Under the pieces are notes generated by a model that saw nothing but the letters and a program-made list of their open reading frames with translations, was not told the origin of the DNA and did no database searches. From Paracholeplasma manati (GTDB taxonomy: Bacteria; Bacillota_I; Bacilli_A; Acholeplasmatales; UBA5453), in NCBI RefSeq assembly GCF_025742995.1, contig NZ_JAOVQM010000003.1, positions 248,001-312,000 on the forward strand: a stretch of DNA of 64,000 bases. The letters are read 5' to 3'. The position numbers and the translations under genes are program-made. Every line of letters starts with the position of its first letter. Position 1 is the stretch's first letter. Below are positions 46,128-54,927 of the stretch, in pieces.

Positions 46128-47918
46128 TTATTTAACTTGAATTTGTGTTAAGGTTTCGATTTCTCTAACTTTAACGAATGCTTTATAAGAAGTTTCAACT
46201 TCTACAGTCGCAGGGTTATCACCATTAACGACAGTATATTGTAATAATGACATAGAGTCAATACCCCAACGTTTACCATCACTAAAGTCAACACTACCAC
46301 CCATTGGTACGTCTAGTGGTTCAGATTCCATCGCTTTGATGAAGGATTCCCAAGTCAATTCTTGACCGGATGCTTCAACTCTTTCAAGACCTTCAATGAA
46401 GTTCATAGCTGCAATGTAACCAGCGATTGCGAATGAGTTACCAGCGTATGCTGTCTTTTCACCTTCAGTTAAGAAGCTTGCGGCTTGGATTGCTGCTACG
46501 AATGCTACTAAACCTTCTGTACCTTTAGTTGAGGTTAAGTCAACCCATGCATTGGTATAAATATCAAATGTATAGTTGATGGTTGCATCGACTGCAGTTG
46601 CGTCAGCGTTCACATAAGATGTAAATACAGGCACGCTTACACCAACATTTTGCATAGTACCGATAGCGGCCTTGAAGGAAACTTGGTTAGATGCGATGAT
46701 GATGGCAGAAACGCCTTGAGATTGTAAGTTTTGAATGGTTGAAGTTAAGGAAGCTGTATCAGCTGCTGAGAAGGATGCGTAGATGAAGTTGTTATTAACA
46801 CCATGTGTCTTCGCTTCGATTTCAACACCTTCTTTGATGGAGATACCATCTAATGAAGTGGTATATAATACACCAACTTTAGCATTAGCTGCTAATTTTT
46901 GATCTTTGTTCGGACCATATAAAGCTTCTTTTAATGCTCTTGCTGTCATTAATCTACCGTCAGTGAGGTAAATTGGTTGAACTGGCATGACTGGGTCAAG
47001 TGGGCTTCTTTCAGTATAAAGTACGTTAACACCAGTTGCTGCGTAAACCATTGGGATACCAGCTTCACGGATGGTGGTTAAGGTTGCAGATACTGTACCT
47101 GTACCGAAGTGACCAACCAATGCGAATACTTTATCTTCATTGATCAATTGTTTTGTGTTTGTTAAACCAACAGTTGCGTCAAATGCGTCATCACGGTTAA
47201 CGTATTCAATGGTTCTACCATCGATACCGCCAGCTTCATTGACCATTTCAAAGGCTGCTTTCATACCTGCCACGAATGGAAGACCTACGAATGATAAAGC
47301 ACCAGAAATCGCTGCTGTATTACCAACTTTGATGGTGGTTTCAGTGACACCTTGAACGGTGACTGCTCTAACTTCAGTGTAGAAGGATGCAGATAATTCA
47401 CCAAAGGTAACAACGACATCATACTTACCAACAACACCTTGTTTGAATCCAGAAAGTGTATATTGGCTAGCTGTTAAGATTTGTTTTCTACCAGTAGAAT
47501 AGGTAACTTCAACGACTAACCCTTCTGGGTTGAATGCTTGGTCGCGGTTATAGATTTGTTGTGTAGGTAGAGATTTTAAATTCAATGCCAATGCAACTTC
47601 AGGTGCATCTGGGTTAAATACTGCGATACCGAAAGTTGCAGTAACACCTTCATAAGATACAGTGATGGTTACTAAACCTGGGTTAGCAGTTGTGAATCCT
47701 GTTAAAGTATAATCGCTGCTTGTTAAGACTTTTTCAGTCTTATCAGACATCACGGCTTTAACTTCTAAACCTGCACCGTCAAATGCTTCACCAACTAAGT
47801 ATTCAACTTTAGTCGGAGATGTAACGACGAGTCTGCTAACAGTAACTTCAGCTTCTTGGCACGCAACAAGCGTGAATGCTGCAAAAACTGCTAACAATAA
47901 TGCTACAATTCTTTTCAT
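46128..47918 (-). CDS. LIV-type ABC transporter binding lipoprotein with two Ig-like domains
   Basis: The start is ATG at 47916-47918 behind AAGGAG. A lipoprotein signal ends in LVAC (Cys20). Two repeats of about 78 residues follow (about 25-101 and 110-187). Each has a xYxxGxxFxxxGLxVxxxY-like opening and a YTLxGFxxxxxGxxxVxVxxxxxxAxFxxxV ending, typical of bacterial Ig-like group 3. From about 190 comes the branched-chain-type receptor domain (TIKVGNTAAISGALSF...). At 596 residues it is far larger than usual. It delivers the ligand to the LivHM channel. Confidence 0.85.
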   Translation of the reverse strand: MKRIVALLLAVFAAFTLVACQEAEVTVSRLVVTSPTKVEYLVGEAFDGAGLEVKAVMSDKTEKVLTSSDYTLTGFTTANPGLVTITVSYEGVTATFGIAVFNPDAPEVALALNLKSLPTQQIYNRDQAFNPEGLVVEVTYSTGRKQILTASQYTLSGFKQGVVGKYDVVVTFGELSASFYTEVRAVTVQGVTETTIKVGNTAAISGALSFVGLPFVAGMKAAFEMVNEAGGIDGRTIEYVNRDDAFDATVGLTNTKQLINEDKVFALVGHFGTGTVSATLTTIREAGIPMVYAATGVNVLYTERSPLDPVMPVQPIYLTDGRLMTARALKEALYGPNKDQKLAANAKVGVLYTTSLDGISIKEGVEIEAKTHGVNNNFIYASFSAADTASLTSTIQNLQSQGVSAIIIASNQVSFKAAIGTMQNVGVSVPVFTSYVNADATAVDATINYTFDIYTNAWVDLTSTKGTEGLVAFVAAIQAASFLTEGEKTAYAGNSFAIAGYIAAMNFIEGLERVEASGQELTWESFIKAMESEPLDVPMGGSVDFSDGKRWGIDSMSLLQYTVVNGDNPATVEVETSYKAFVKVREIETLTQIQVK

Positions 47919-47983
47919 ATTTTTCTCCTTTTTCTTGCCTATCGGCATATATTATCGTTTCGTTTGAAACTAGAAACCCTTAT

Positions 47984-48691
47984 TTAAGAACCAAGGTACG
48001 CATTGACGAGTTTTTCGTCTGCGAGTAATACTTGGCCACTGCCTTCGCCAACAATCTTACCCAATTCAAGGATGTAAGCGTAGTCTGCGATTTTCAATGT
48101 TTGAAGCGCATTTTGTTCAACAATCAAAATGGTCTTACCGCGTTCTTTAATCTTCTTAATGATTTCGAAGATATTGCGAACGATGATGGGTGCCAACCCT
48201 AAGGATGGTTCATCGAGTAATAATACTTCTGGATTGCCCATCAAAGCTCTACCGATGGCCAACATTTGTTGTTCACCACCCGATAAAGTAGAGGCTTGTT
48301 GTTTTCTTCTTTCTTTTAAGACTGGGAAATACCCATATACTTCTTCAAATAATGCTGGAATTTCGGTCTTTTTAACGGTATAAGCACCAGCTAAGAGGTT
48401 TTCTTCTACCGTCAATCCCGCAAAAATCATTCGACCTTCTGGGGATTGCTTGATGCCCATTTCAGAGATTTTATGTGGGTCTAGATTGGCAATATTCTTA
48501 CCTTGATAGAGAATTTCACCAGATTTGACTTTAACTGCCCCTGAGATGGAACGGATGAGGGAGGATTTGCCTGCCCCATTCGCGCCTAATAACGCAACAA
48601 TGGTCCCTGGTTTAACTTCAATGTGAATACCTTTAACGGCTTTGATGATGCCATAATCGATCACCAAGTTATTGATTTCTAACAGTGACAT
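47984..48691 (-). CDS. livF: LIV-type ABC transporter ATPase LivF
   Basis: The 235-residue ATPase has Walker A LLGANGAGKSSL near 33, signature TLSGGEQQMLAIGRAL near 137, Walker B VLLLDEPSLGLAP near 156 and the switch His region in LIVEQNA. The short form and sequence are those of LivF. It pairs with LivG 2 bases upstream. Confidence 0.92.
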   Translation of the reverse strand: MSLLEINNLVIDYGIIKAVKGIHIEVKPGTIVALLGANGAGKSSLIRSISGAVKVKSGEILYQGKNIANLDPHKISEMGIKQSPEGRMIFAGLTVEENLLAGAYTVKKTEIPALFEEVYGYFPVLKERRKQQASTLSGGEQQMLAIGRALMGNPEVLLLDEPSLGLAPIIVRNIFEIIKKIKERGKTILIVEQNALQTLKIADYAYILELGKIVGEGSGQVLLADEKLVNAYLGS

Positions 48692-48693
48692 GA

Positions 48694-49509
48694 TTATTCA
48701 CCCCCCAAGTAAGCTTCTTGAACCACTGGGTTCGATTTGATTTCGGCTGGTGTTCCGATGGCTAATTTCTTACCGAATGAAATGGCACAAATGGTATCGC
48801 ACAATTTCATAACCAAGCCCATGTCGTGTTCAACCAAGAAAATGGTACATTTGAACTCGCTTTGAATCTTTCGAATGGTTTCTGTGAGTTTTTCGGTTTC
48901 CAAATCGTTTAAACCTGCGGCTGGTTCGTCTAAGATGATGAGTTTTGGATTCGTCATCAGCGTTCTCGCCAACTCAATCAGTTTCAAGACCCCATAAGGT
49001 AATCCCATTGGGTAAAAATACATATATTGAGTTAATCCCAGATCATTTAAGACTTTGAGTGCCTTTTCACGAATCACTTTTTCTTCTTTTTTGTATCTTG
49101 GTGTATGAAACATATGATCGAAGAAATTCGATTTGTATAAGGTATGTCCAGCAATGAGGAGGTTTTCTAAAATGTTCAATTCCCAAATCAATTCGACGTT
49201 TTGGAAGGTTCTAACAATACCGTGTTTCACCACATTATGTACTTTGATGTGGTTTAGTTTCACCACTTTATCGTGATTATCACGGTATATGAGTTCTCCA
49301 CCCGTCGGTTTGTAGAATTGCGTGATACAGTTGAATACGGTGGTTTTACCAGCCCCGTTTGGACCAATTAAACCGAAGATTTCGCCTTCTTTGACATCAA
49401 ATGACAAATTATCAACAGCGACCAACCCACCAAACTTCATGGTCAGATTTTGAACACTGAGTAACACTTTAGGATCTAAAGTATGGGTCACGTTTTCGAC
49501 GTTTTTCAT
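48694..49509 (-). CDS. livG: LIV-type ABC transporter ATPase LivG with degenerate signature
   Basis: The 271-residue ATPase has Walker A GPNGAGKTT (49-57), the Q-loop in RTFQNVELI, Walker B LIILDEPAAGLN (190-201) and the switch in FLVEHDMG. The ABC signature, usually LSYGQQ in LivG, reads LPYGVL (170-175), losing the Ser and Gln that contact ATP in the partner site. It overlaps livM as ATGA. Confidence 0.9.
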   Translation of the reverse strand: MKNVENVTHTLDPKVLLSVQNLTMKFGGLVAVDNLSFDVKEGEIFGLIGPNGAGKTTVFNCITQFYKPTGGELIYRDNHDKVVKLNHIKVHNVVKHGIVRTFQNVELIWELNILENLLIAGHTLYKSNFFDHMFHTPRYKKEEKVIREKALKVLNDLGLTQYMYFYPMGLPYGVLKLIELARTLMTNPKLIILDEPAAGLNDLETEKLTETIRKIQSEFKCTIFLVEHDMGLVMKLCDTICAISFGKKLAIGTPAEIKSNPVVQEAYLGGE

Positions 49510-50546
49510 GCTTTACCTCCTTTGGCTTTCCAGGTTTTAATCCAGCCTTGGGCTTTGATTTTCAAATCTCCAAAGAGTTTGACTAACCCACCAGGGTAGT
49601 ACATAACGATGAGGATGACGAGTGCTCCAGTGAAGAAATATACGGCGTTCCCATTGTCTCTAAAGAAAGGAATTTGTTTTAAAACGATGTCTTTTAATCC
49701 AAAAATCACGAATGTACCTAAGGTCACACCCCAAATGGATTTAGACCCACCGACAATAACCGCAGCGAGAATATTCAATGAGATGGCTAGGTTGAATATG
49801 CCTGGTTCGGTATACTCAAAGTATGGCATGTAAAGCATTCCGCCGATGACTGCCATGATGGTTGCGAGCACAAAGGCCAATAATCTGTATTTTAAAACCG
49901 AGATCCCCATGGCTTGTGCCGCCGATGTGGAATTTTTAATCGATAACATCGCTCTACCTGTAGGGCTATTGACGATATTGATGAATAGAATCATCGATAC
50001 CACCAATACCGCAACCACAATGAAATACACGATGTTGCGATACATGAGTGCGTTTGCGCCTTCAGTGAATCCGAACAAGTTGAATTGTTCGAATCTAAAT
50101 CCGCCATCACCACCGGTAATATTACGGGCTTTTCTGAAGATTTCAATCATGATTTCAGCTAACCCTAAGGTGATGATGGCGAGATACATCCCTTCAATAC
50201 GCAATGAGATAAACCCAACCAACGTACCGAAGACAATCGCGACTGCGATACCAATGATGAATGCGACAACGAGTGGTAAACCAGCACTACCCACAGCGAA
50301 GGAAACAATATAGGTACCTAAGCCAATAAAGGCTGCAGTACCCAATGAAGCCAATCCGGTATACCCAAGTAATAAGGAATACCCCAATCCAACAATCGTA
50401 TAAATCCATACGATGGAGATAAAATCAATGGTCGATTGTTTAAATAAGCCGGCATTACCGAGTAAACGTACCAACACAATCGCGATGGTAAATATGAAAA
50501 TCCCAAATAAAGGACTATTCTTTAAGTTTTTTAAGGTGTTTTGCAT
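49506..50546 (-). CDS. livM: LIV-type ABC transporter permease LivM
   Basis: This 346-residue integral membrane protein has around ten helices and the family segments GLGYSLLLGYTGLASLGTAAFIGLG and TGGDGGFRFEQ. The coupling region is RAMLSIKNSTSAAQAMGISVLKYRLLAFV. It forms the channel with LivH. Seven bases separate it from livH. Confidence 0.9.
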   Translation of the reverse strand: MQNTLKNLKNSPLFGIFIFTIAIVLVRLLGNAGLFKQSTIDFISIVWIYTIVGLGYSLLLGYTGLASLGTAAFIGLGTYIVSFAVGSAGLPLVVAFIIGIAVAIVFGTLVGFISLRIEGMYLAIITLGLAEIMIEIFRKARNITGGDGGFRFEQFNLFGFTEGANALMYRNIVYFIVVAVLVVSMILFINIVNSPTGRAMLSIKNSTSAAQAMGISVLKYRLLAFVLATIMAVIGGMLYMPYFEYTEPGIFNLAISLNILAAVIVGGSKSIWGVTLGTFVIFGLKDIVLKQIPFFRDNGNAVYFFTGALVILIVMYYPGGLVKLFGDLKIKAQGWIKTWKAKGGKA

Positions 50547-50553
50547 AAGATAC

Positions 50554-51516
50554 CTACACCTTCTTCGCTATCTTCTTGCCAAAGATACCGACTGGCTTGA
50601 TCAAGATAACGATGAGTAATAAGAAGTATACAAAGGTCAACACCCATTGGTCGATGTTGCTACCAAGGATGTTGATATTCACACCAAAGAGCAAATCTTT
50701 GATGATGACTCTTGCAAAAGTAATCATTAAGGCTGCTGCGATTGGTCCGCCAAAGGTATAGAATCCGCCTAAGACGCCTGCTAAGAAGCCGTTGACTTGC
50801 ATGATGACCATCATGTCTGGTCCAAGTGTGAAGATGAGTGGTGCATATAAGCTTGCAGCTAGTGCCCCTAAACCTCCGGCTAGACCCCAGCTCATTGCTG
50901 TGATCATTTTGGTATTGATACCCATCATACCTGCCACTTTTTCATTCGAAGCGGTGGCTCTAACGCCAATACCCCATTTGGTGTATTTTAAGGCGATAAA
51001 GATGGCTGTGATGACAATGGTTGAGATGACAATGGCTAAGAATCCATGACCTGATAATGTTAAATTGGGTTGTCCCGCAAACTTCAAGGTGATGTTCCAA
51101 GGTACCAATGCTTTCGGTGTTCTTGTTTCCATTCTTAAACTGGTAAACACAACCGAGATTAACCCTGAAATCATTAAGATGACACCCATGGTAATCATTT
51201 GTTTGGATACTGGGTTGGAATATTTGGATTTACGAATGATCATCGTATCGATAAATACACCGAAACCTGCCCCAATGATGATTCCGATGATAATGGAAAT
51301 CACCAAACCAATCCAAGCTTGTTCCACCGAAAAGTATTGTTTTAACCAAGTATCAAACAGTGCTGTCACGGTATAAGCCGATATTGTAGCAATCGAACCT
51401 TGTGCGAAGTTCGTAGTGAAAGATGTCTTATAAATGATGACAATCCCTAGGGTAACGAGTGCTAAAATCGATGAATCTTGTAATCCGAGGAATAAGAGGT
51501 TAATGATTTCGCGCAT
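50554..51516 (-). CDS. livH: LIV-type ABC transporter permease LivH
   Basis: This 320-residue permease has the N-terminal LGLQDSSILALVTLGIVIIYK and the family coupling loop GVRATASNEKVAGMMGINTKMITAMSWGLAGGLGALA. It forms the channel with LivM. It begins one base after the stop of the KAS III-like gene, so the transporter belongs to the acyl-CoA operon. Confidence 0.9.
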   Translation of the reverse strand: MREIINLLFLGLQDSSILALVTLGIVIIYKTSFTTNFAQGSIATISAYTVTALFDTWLKQYFSVEQAWIGLVISIIIGIIIGAGFGVFIDTMIIRKSKYSNPVSKQMITMGVILMISGLISVVFTSLRMETRTPKALVPWNITLKFAGQPNLTLSGHGFLAIVISTIVITAIFIALKYTKWGIGVRATASNEKVAGMMGINTKMITAMSWGLAGGLGALAASLYAPLIFTLGPDMMVIMQVNGFLAGVLGGFYTFGGPIAAALMITFARVIIKDLLFGVNINILGSNIDQWVLTFVYFLLLIVILIKPVGIFGKKIAKKV

Positions 51517-51517
51517 C

Positions 51518-52552
51518 TTATGCCCCCCATCTTACAACATTGGCCGCCCATACATACCCAATCCCTGCCGCTAGCATACATACGATCGTGCCATCTTTGA
51601 CTTGACCGCTTTGTAAAGCTAAATGAAGAGAAAGGATTTGGTCGATTTGTCCAATGTGTCCATAATTTTCTAAGTAAATGGATTGTTCAGGTTTTAAACC
51701 CAAATCTTGTAATAAAGAGACGTGACCTGAACGCTTCATGTGAAGGATTGCTAAAAATCCATCTTGAGAGAACTGTTCTTTAGAGAAGTTCGATTTGCGT
51801 AACGATTCTTCAATACACTTGTACCAGTTAGGCATCGATACTTCATTCAAACGATTTTTCATTTTAATTGGGTCTAATAAACGTAAAGACTTCTTCGCTT
51901 CTTCCACGTTTTCTTTGGTAATTGGGTTACAAATACCCCCAATTTCAACCCCAGCGGTTCTCGATAATGACCCATCCCCGATGATGTGTGAACCTAAAAG
52001 TTCATTTTTGCCATAATTTTTCTTTAAGATGATGGCACCACCACCAGCGGCTAAATCGTACATCATCGACATATTTTTATCGGTGTAATCGACAAAATCT
52101 AGGTTACGATATCCACCAACCACCATTACAGTGTGTACATCGTCATCTGCAATCAACATATCTTTCGCCATTTTTAGTGCAGATACGGTGGTGCAGCAAC
52201 GGTTTTGTACGTCAATTCCCCAAGCATTTACAGCACCAATACGATCTTGAACGTATAAAGCGGATGTGGTGAGTGGGTATTCTTTCCATTCTTCAGTGAC
52301 ACAGAGGATGACGTCGATTTCTTTCGGGTCAACACCTGTATTCTTTAAACAATCTAAGGCTGCTAACGCACCCATTTCTTGTGATCCGTCCATGACAGGA
52401 TCGACAGGAACGATTTTTTCAACGATACCTAATTTTTCTTCAATGGCTTGTTCTGTCCAAACGCCATTGGTTCTTTCTGCGATTTCTTTCGCAGACATTC
52501 TACCTTTTGGTAAGTATATACCTGTACCAACAATGCCTACAGATGGTTTCAT
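51518..52552 (-). CDS. 3-oxoacyl-ACP synthase III-like enzyme with Cys-His-His site
   Basis: The 344-residue thiolase-fold protein follows the KAS III layout. The nucleophile is probably Cys120 in DVQNRCCTTVSAL, and His271 is in FLAILHMKRSGH. The third residue, Asn in FabH (GNTS), is replaced by His299 in ENYGHIGQID. Altered third residues are known in KAS III relatives that do acyl transfer or ester formation instead of decarboxylative condensation. Position between fabG-like and liv genes argues for a catabolic or specialised role, not housekeeping fatty-acid synthesis. Confidence 0.8.
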   Translation of the reverse strand: MKPSVGIVGTGIYLPKGRMSAKEIAERTNGVWTEQAIEEKLGIVEKIVPVDPVMDGSQEMGALAALDCLKNTGVDPKEIDVILCVTEEWKEYPLTTSALYVQDRIGAVNAWGIDVQNRCCTTVSALKMAKDMLIADDDVHTVMVVGGYRNLDFVDYTDKNMSMMYDLAAGGGAIILKKNYGKNELLGSHIIGDGSLSRTAGVEIGGICNPITKENVEEAKKSLRLLDPIKMKNRLNEVSMPNWYKCIEESLRKSNFSKEQFSQDGFLAILHMKRSGHVSLLQDLGLKPEQSIYLENYGHIGQIDQILSLHLALQSGQVKDGTIVCMLAAGIGYVWAANVVRWGA

Positions 52553-52603
52553 AAAAAGATCCTTTCTATCCTCGAATGAGGCTTTATTATTACGAACGAC
52601 AAG

Positions 52604-52621
52604 CCAAACGGTTGTTTGGCG
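52604..52621 (-). other. Small hairpin between the SDR and KAS III-like genes
   Basis: GCCAAAC (52604-52610), loop GGTT, GTTTGGC (52615-52621). It lies in the 82-base gap between two operon genes. No T run; perhaps an mRNA-processing or stabilising stem. Confidence 0.45.
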
Positions 52622-52634
52622 TGTGTTTTATGAT

Positions 52635-53354
52635 TTATAGACGCATACCGCCATTGACGTTGATGGTTTGTCCTGTGATGTAAGATGAATCATCGCTTGC
52701 TAGGAATAAAGCCACTTTAGCGATTTCTTCAGGTTGTCCAAGACGACCCAACATGGTCAATTTCGCAAATCCATCCAATAATTCTTGTGGTACAGTTTTT
52801 AGAATGTCTGTCATGACATACCCTGGAGCGATGGCGTTGACACGTACATTCGCACCTTTTCTCGCAAATTCTTTAGCCCATGTCATGGTTAAACCCAAGA
52901 CTCCGGCTTTGGTTGCAGCATAGTTGGCTTGTCCAATGTTACCGAATACACCAACAACAGATGAAATGTTGATGATGGAGCCTTTACCTTGGTTTTCCAT
53001 TTGTGGTCCTACATGACGGGTTAAGTTGAAGACACCTTTTAAGTTAACATTGATGACAGCATCCCATTGTTCATCGGTCATTTTACGTGTCATGGCATCT
53101 TTGGTAATACCTGCATTGTTGACTAAAATGTCTACATGTCCAAATTCTGCTAAAACTTCGTCAAAGAAAACTTTGCAGCCTTGAGAATCTGTCACGTTTA
53201 ATTTCTTGTAAAACACATTTTCGCATTCATAGGTCATTTCACCCATATCAGCAGCGATGACTTTCGCACCTTCTTGTGCAAAAGCTTTCGCAATTTCCAT
53301 ACCAATCCCTTTAGCACCACCGGTAATGATGGCGACTTGTCCTTGTAATTTCAT
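52635..53354 (-). CDS. Short-chain dehydrogenase, 3-oxoacyl/acetoacetyl-CoA reductase type
   Basis: The 239-residue SDR has the NAD(P) motif TGGAKGIGMEIA, the NNAG motif (LVNNAGITKDAM) and the catalytic Ser-Tyr-Lys (NISSVVG and NYAATKAG). It ends SYITGQTINVNGGMRL, as in FabG/PhbB. With a thiolase next door the likely reaction is acetoacetyl-CoA to 3-hydroxybutyryl-CoA or the reverse; FabG activity on ACP substrates cannot be excluded. Confidence 0.88.
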   Translation of the reverse strand: MKLQGQVAIITGGAKGIGMEIAKAFAQEGAKVIAADMGEMTYECENVFYKKLNVTDSQGCKVFFDEVLAEFGHVDILVNNAGITKDAMTRKMTDEQWDAVINVNLKGVFNLTRHVGPQMENQGKGSIINISSVVGVFGNIGQANYAATKAGVLGLTMTWAKEFARKGANVRVNAIAPGYVMTDILKTVPQELLDGFAKLTMLGRLGQPEEIAKVALFLASDDSSYITGQTINVNGGMRL

Positions 53355-53366
53355 TGTTTTCTCCTT

Positions 53367-54575
53367 TTATCGTTTAACGATGATGGCTGTACCCATACCG
53401 CCACCGATGCATAGGCTAGCTAAACCCATATGCTTATCTTGTTTCTTAAGTTCATGAATGAGTGTGACGATGATTCTATTGCCAGATACACCGACTGGGT
53501 GTCCTAAAGCAATCGCACCACCATTGACATTTGTTTTTTCTAATAAAGCTTGTTTAGACACGCCATGGGCTTCTGCTAGTTCATTGACAACACCTAGGCT
53601 TTGAGCCGCGAATGCTTCATTGAGTTCTAATAATTCCATATCGGACAATTTCATGTTTGCTCTTTGAAGAACATCCTTAATTGCTGGAACTGGACCTAAC
53701 CCCATCACGTTTGGATCGACACCGCCTTGACCGACTGCAACGATTTCACCTAAGACCGGTAAGTTGTATGTTTTAACCATTGCTTCTGAAGCAAGGATCA
53801 TAAAACTTGCACCATCATTGATACCGGATGAGCTACCTGCGGTAACCAATCCATCATTTTTAAATGCGGGTCTGAGTTTTGCCATTTTTTCTGCGTTGGT
53901 ACCACGGTTAGGGTACTCGTCATTCGAAAATACGATGGTTTCTTTTTTGGTTTTGATTTCGATTGGTACGATTTCATCTGAGAAACGACCTGAATCGACT
54001 GCTTGGATTGCTTTTTGTTGTGAACCTAGTGCAAATCCATCCAATTCTTCACGGGTTAATTGGTGTTTCGCTGCGATATTTTCAGCGGTAATCCCCATGT
54101 GCATCCCTGGTGTAAAGGAATCGTGTAAAGCGTCTTGCAAGATGGTATCTTTCATGTCGAGTGAACCCATCTTGACACCATCCCTTACTTTAGAGGTGAC
54201 AACATATGGCGCACCGCTCATGGATTCAACCCCACCAGCCACTACCAATTGTGAGAAACCAGATTGAATACCCACATAAGCATTCATGACTGATTTCATC
54301 CCACTGCCGCATACCATGTTTAAAGTATAGGCTGGGATTTCATTGGATAAACCAGCTTTAATGGAGATTTGTCTAGCGATATTTTGTCCTAAACCTGCTT
54401 GAATAACGTTTCCTACAATCACTTCATCGATTTTGTCTTTTGGAACATTCGTATCCGCTAAAAGTTGCTTGAGTACTTGTGTGCCAAGTTCTACTGGATG
54501 AAGATCTTTTAAAGTGCCTAAGAATGCGCCGATTGGACTTCTTTTTGCACCAACAATAAATACTTTTTGATTCAT
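53367..54575 (-). CDS. Acetyl-CoA acetyltransferase (thiolase)
   Basis: This enzyme condenses two acetyl-CoA to acetoacetyl-CoA or cleaves it. The start is ATG at 54573-54575 behind AAGGAGG, giving 402 residues. Catalytic residues sit in NMVCGSGMKSV (Cys about 88), ALGHPVGVSGNRI (His) and CIGGGMGTA (Cys). It is first in the ten-gene operon, behind a consensus promoter with a dyad in the leader. Confidence 0.92.
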   Translation of the reverse strand: MNQKVFIVGAKRSPIGAFLGTLKDLHPVELGTQVLKQLLADTNVPKDKIDEVIVGNVIQAGLGQNIARQISIKAGLSNEIPAYTLNMVCGSGMKSVMNAYVGIQSGFSQLVVAGGVESMSGAPYVVTSKVRDGVKMGSLDMKDTILQDALHDSFTPGMHMGITAENIAAKHQLTREELDGFALGSQQKAIQAVDSGRFSDEIVPIEIKTKKETIVFSNDEYPNRGTNAEKMAKLRPAFKNDGLVTAGSSSGINDGASFMILASEAMVKTYNLPVLGEIVAVGQGGVDPNVMGLGPVPAIKDVLQRANMKLSDMELLELNEAFAAQSLGVVNELAEAHGVSKQALLEKTNVNGGAIALGHPVGVSGNRIIVTLIHELKKQDKHMGLASLCIGGGMGTAIIVKR

Positions 54576-54927
54576 GGTATCCTCCTTGATTTTTGAATTC
54601 ATCTATTTTAATCGATTGAATCGTGATTTCATGATTTCGGTTAAAAGTACGTGAATAAAAATTCATATCACACCTTCATTCTACGTGATACGAAATGACT
54701 TGTCAAGCGCTTACATAAAAATAATTATTCACCCATTCATATGAATTCTAGTTCACCCAACCACTCGGCTGAAATTACCGAAATCCATGAAATGTAATTT
54801 CATTATAGACTTAAGGGCTTAACCGTCGCTTAATCAATGGTCACTTCTTTTTGTAACATGAAAAAATTCAATCACTTTTCGCTTGTGTTTTTTACCATCG
54901 TGCTATACAATGAAATCGGTGATTACT
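54576..54927. promoter_or_regulatory. Divergent control region, thiolase operon and TetR gene
   Basis: This 352-base gap has no gene. Minus strand: TTGACA (54701-54706), 17 bases, TAGAAT (54678-54683) drives the thiolase operon. A cre-like core AAGCGCTT (54705-54712) overlaps the -35. Plus strand: TTGTGT (54883-54888), 17 bases, TACAAT (54906-54911) drives the TetR gene. Dyads: TGAAT-AAAA-ATTCA (54652-54665) just after the operon start site, the palindrome ATTCATATGAAT (54735-54746), and TGAAAT-N3-ATTTCA (54788-54802). Confidence 0.65.

Noticed and set aside
49846-50313. 155-codon Met/Thr-rich frame opposite livM
   Set aside because: Mirror of a hydrophobic gene; no start signal.
53764-54267. 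167-codon frame opposite the thiolase
   Set aside because: Antisense shadow; thiolase motifs on the other strand are intact.
54424-54666. 80-codon frame over the thiolase start
   Set aside because: Out of frame with the thiolase and includes its promoter leader; no supporting signal.
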